Of a stretch of DNA of 64,000 nucleotides, positions 61,945 to 64,000 are shown in pieces. This DNA is from an uncultured Flavobacteriaceae bacterium (GTDB lineage Bacteria > Bacteroidota > Bacteroidia > Flavobacteriales > Flavobacteriaceae), in the NCBI GenBank assembly GCA_947500575.1, contig CANMSI010000006.1, positions 146,492 through 210,491 of the forward strand. The letters are read 5' to 3'. Numbering within the stretch: the first letter of the stretch is position 1; each line of letters begins with the position of its first letter. The notes below the pieces were generated by a model. The model saw only the letters and a program-made list of their open reading frames with translations, made no database searches and was not told the DNA's origin. Both the position numbers and the translations under genes were made by a program.

Positions 61945-62907
61945 TTATTTTTTTAATTCCTTCACTCCTTGTTGAAAATCAATTGCATTTTTATATCCCA
62001 ATTCGGTTCTTGCTTTTAGGTCAGACACCGAAAATTCGGTTCCCATTAACCGAATCATCAATGGCATTACTGGTGGTCTTGATTTAAGGCCTAAAAGTTT
62101 CCATATCCCACCAAAAAGGTGAGCAAAAAATACAGCCAGACCTCTTGGTAATTCCTTTTCACCTGGGTCAAGTCCTTCTGCATTTAATATGGCTGTAAAG
62201 GTTTTTCGCATTGACCTTCTGTCTCCATCTGTTACAAAATACGCTTCTCCACCTTTTTCAGATTTAAAGGCAGACATTATAGCATTTGCCAAGTTTTTAA
62301 CGTGAATAGTAGATAATATTTGATGTCCTCCACCAATCCATTTCCATTTGCCACTGGCTACATTGGACATTAAATCTTCGTAATGATGATTATTTGGACC
62401 CCAAATTGCAGGTGGGCGAAGTGCTATAGTTTTAAATGAGTTGCCGTTTGCAGCTAAAACAGCTCTTTCTGCTATTGCTTTTGTTTTCGGGTATAGTGCC
62501 TTCGGTAATTGAGTGCCAGCATCTTTTTCAAATAAATTTATTATTGGCGAACCTGGAACTACCGGCGCAGCACTTATATAAATAAATTTCTTAATATTAT
62601 TGCCTTTAGATTTCTTAAGCAGATCATTCGTGGCATCTACATTAACTTTGTAGAATGGTTCTTTATCATAAGTCAAATCCATATGTGCAGCAGAGTGAAG
62701 CACATACTCACATTTTTTCAAGGCATCTTCAGTATTTTTCGAAAGAGAGGTTAAGTCGTCCATTATAGGAATAGCTCCAATAGATTTTACTTTATCTGCT
62801 GATTTTTTGCTTCGTGTTAAAGCAAAAATTTCATATCCATTTTTAATAAGTATGGGAATAATACTTTGACCTACAAATCCAGAACCTCCTGTTAAAAATA
62901 TTTTCAT
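61945..62907 (-). CDS. NAD-dependent epimerase/dehydratase (3-beta-HSD-like)
   Basis: The 320-residue extended SDR has the Rossmann motif FLTGGSGFVGQSIIPIL, active-site YPKTKAIAE (Tyr-x3-Lys) and RPPAIWGPNNHHYED. The C-terminal half (EGLDPGEKELPRGLAVFFAHLFGG) is typical of the 3-beta-hydroxysteroid/NAD-epimerase branch. The substrate is unknown. It is ended by a strong terminator. Confidence 0.85.
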   Translation of the reverse strand: MKIFLTGGSGFVGQSIIPILIKNGYEIFALTRSKKSADKVKSIGAIPIMDDLTSLSKNTEDALKKCEYVLHSAAHMDLTYDKEPFYKVNVDATNDLLKKSKGNNIKKFIYISAAPVVPGSPIINLFEKDAGTQLPKALYPKTKAIAERAVLAANGNSFKTIALRPPAIWGPNNHHYEDLMSNVASGKWKWIGGGHQILSTIHVKNLANAIMSAFKSEKGGEAYFVTDGDRRSMRKTFTAILNAEGLDPGEKELPRGLAVFFAHLFGGIWKLLGLKSRPPVMPLMIRLMGTEFSVSDLKARTELGYKNAIDFQQGVKELKK

Positions 62908-62978
62908 ACGACAAAACTATAAAGAACGAGGGCGCAAGGTTAGCTTTAAAAGTCGTTTGATTAGACCAATAAGACGCT

Positions 62979-63917
62979 TTAGCTCAAATTGGAAGGAAGC
63001 TCTCCAAAGATTTTTTTAAAAGCACTTGTGAATTTTGATGGATGTGAGTAACCCAATTCATAACTCAATTCACTTGCGGTTTTACGTTTATTCTCTAATT
63101 CTTTTCTGGCGTAGTCAAATTTAATTTTTTGATGGTATTGAATTGGTGCTTTTCCGAAAACTTGCTTGAAAGTAGTTTTAAACTTTGTAGTCCCCATACC
63201 TGCGATTTGCGCCAGCTCTTTTATTGAAAGGATATTTTGCTCCCTTGGATTTCTTAAATGAGCAGAAGCCATAAATAAGCCTTTGATATCCATAGGATGT
63301 AGATGCTCATAGTTATTCTGTAATTCTCTGTCTCTAAGTTTGTCATTAATATCGGCCAAAAATTGCAATAGAAAGGCAGATGCTCTAATTTTATTTTCTT
63401 TAAACTTGATGACACCTTTTAAAGCACTTTCCATAACATAATCCAAATCTTCATATAAAAGTGCGCTTTCAGAATTCTGCAGCTCAATAATTTTGGTGCT
63501 CAGATATGTTTTAAAAAAATCTTTATGGACTCTTATTAGGACGATTTCAAATTCTAAATTTTTAGGACTTTTACTATATACACTTGTGTCAGGAGTATAT
63601 ACCAACACTCCCGATGGTAGAAATTTCTGGATATTAATTTTCTGATTGTTTACTGTTTTTTCTACGGCTAATTTGGATAAATTGATATTGAATAACAGCC
63701 ACTCACTATTTTTTGGATTTACTGATTGAAGCTCAACAATTTCTAAAAGATTGAATTTGAAATGATAAAATTCAATTTGATTGGGGAATTGCAGTAATTC
63801 GATTTGCCCACTACCAAAATGAGAAGGAAATTTCAATTTATTGTCAATGACTTTGGTCTTCAGTTGTTCCGAAAATTGATTTATAATATTATGCTTTATA
63901 TTTATTTTGAAGTTCAT
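62979..63917 (-). CDS. AraC-family regulator
   Basis: The protein has about 312 residues. The C-terminal double HTH (about 225-310) shows IKELAQIAGMGTTKFKTTFKQVFGKAPIQYHQKIKFDYA and ASELSYELGYSHPSKFTSAFKKIFGELP. The N-terminal 200 residues are a beta-rich ligand-binding or dimerisation region without a named match. ATG 63917 is preferred; an upstream ATG (63929) adds four residues. It lies 71 bp upstream of the epimerase gene, which it may regulate. Confidence 0.83.
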   Translation of the reverse strand: MNFKINIKHNIINQFSEQLKTKVIDNKLKFPSHFGSGQIELLQFPNQIEFYHFKFNLLEIVELQSVNPKNSEWLLFNINLSKLAVEKTVNNQKINIQKFLPSGVLVYTPDTSVYSKSPKNLEFEIVLIRVHKDFFKTYLSTKIIELQNSESALLYEDLDYVMESALKGVIKFKENKIRASAFLLQFLADINDKLRDRELQNNYEHLHPMDIKGLFMASAHLRNPREQNILSIKELAQIAGMGTTKFKTTFKQVFGKAPIQYHQKIKFDYARKELENKRKTASELSYELGYSHPSKFTSAFKKIFGELPSNLS

Positions 63918-64000
63918 TGCTAATGTCACGTCCTAAAATACGGCTACAGATTAATACTTGTTTTTAAGCGGCATTTAGATGCACGTAATTAGGTGTTTTA
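63918..64000. other. Window end, nothing assigned
   Basis: The final 83 bp contain no recognisable feature. Confidence 0.5.

Overview
The window is chromosomal DNA from a member of the Flavobacteriaceae (phylum Bacteroidota). Four things support this. The gliding genes gldB and gldC are present. Several promoters carry the Bacteroidota-type TAnnTTTG -7 element. The dcw cluster runs in the flavobacterial order and has no murF or ddl. The DNA is AT-rich, and starts often lack a Shine-Dalgarno sequence and use GTG or TTG. No species can be named from the sequence alone.

Positions 1-28000 are mostly conserved housekeeping genes in short blocks: the end of rsgA, dtd, two DUF3857/transglutaminase-like exported proteins, a MazG-like enzyme, aroA, queA, rlmN, a polyprenyl diphosphate synthase, an ECF sigma factor with a putative anti-sigma protein and an envelope protein, dnaG, nadE, gldB-gldC and yihA. 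Among them lie smaller regulatory or accessory units: a NarL-type regulator with Glu at the phospho-acceptor position, a three-gene MarR-type redox-like regulon with three matching 16-bp operators, a glutamate-receptor-like potassium channel, an ArsR/SRPBCC pair with a duplicated operator, and a lipoprotein subclass B1 metallo-beta-lactamase.

Positions 28080-43660 hold the division and cell wall (dcw) cluster, mraZ-rsmH-ftsL-ftsI-murE-mraY-murD-ftsW-murG-murC-ftsQ-ftsA-ftsZ. It is preceded by three MraZ-type boxes and closed by a strong terminator. Most genes overlap or nearly touch, which indicates co-transcription. MurE carries the DNPR motif expected for a meso-diaminopimelate enzyme. A YqeY-like gene and tRNA-Arg(TCG) follow.

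Positions 44292-47604 are the most unusual part. A 14-bp copy of the tRNA-Arg 3' end recurs 3.3 kb downstream, and a second 19-bp repeat lies just inside each end in the same orientation. Between them are only two genes, both abortive-infection (phage defence) families: an Abi_2/AbiF/AbiD-type HEPN protein and a putative membrane-anchored phage abortive infection protein. No integrase is present. The HEPN gene is preceded by a compact unit made of a -7 element, a hairpin and a U-run, with the predicted RNA of about 50 nt lying entirely upstream of the start codon. This looks like a small structured RNA paired with a HEPN toxin, carried on a non-autonomous tRNA-targeted island.

Positions 47800-64000 are an accessory region, mostly on the minus strand: NTF2-like proteins, a ZIP transporter, an alcohol dehydrogenase with a Crp/Fnr-type regulator, an NmrA-like protein, small membrane proteins, a c-type heme protein with a DUF1772 protein, two AraC regulators, an FG-GAP lipoprotein, a membrane serine hydrolase and an epimerase. 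Related hairpin repeats sit between these genes. The region also holds a 53-residue glycine-rich protein, a decayed TPR gene fragment and an XRE/membrane protein whose reading frame lacks any ATG, GTG or TTG start.
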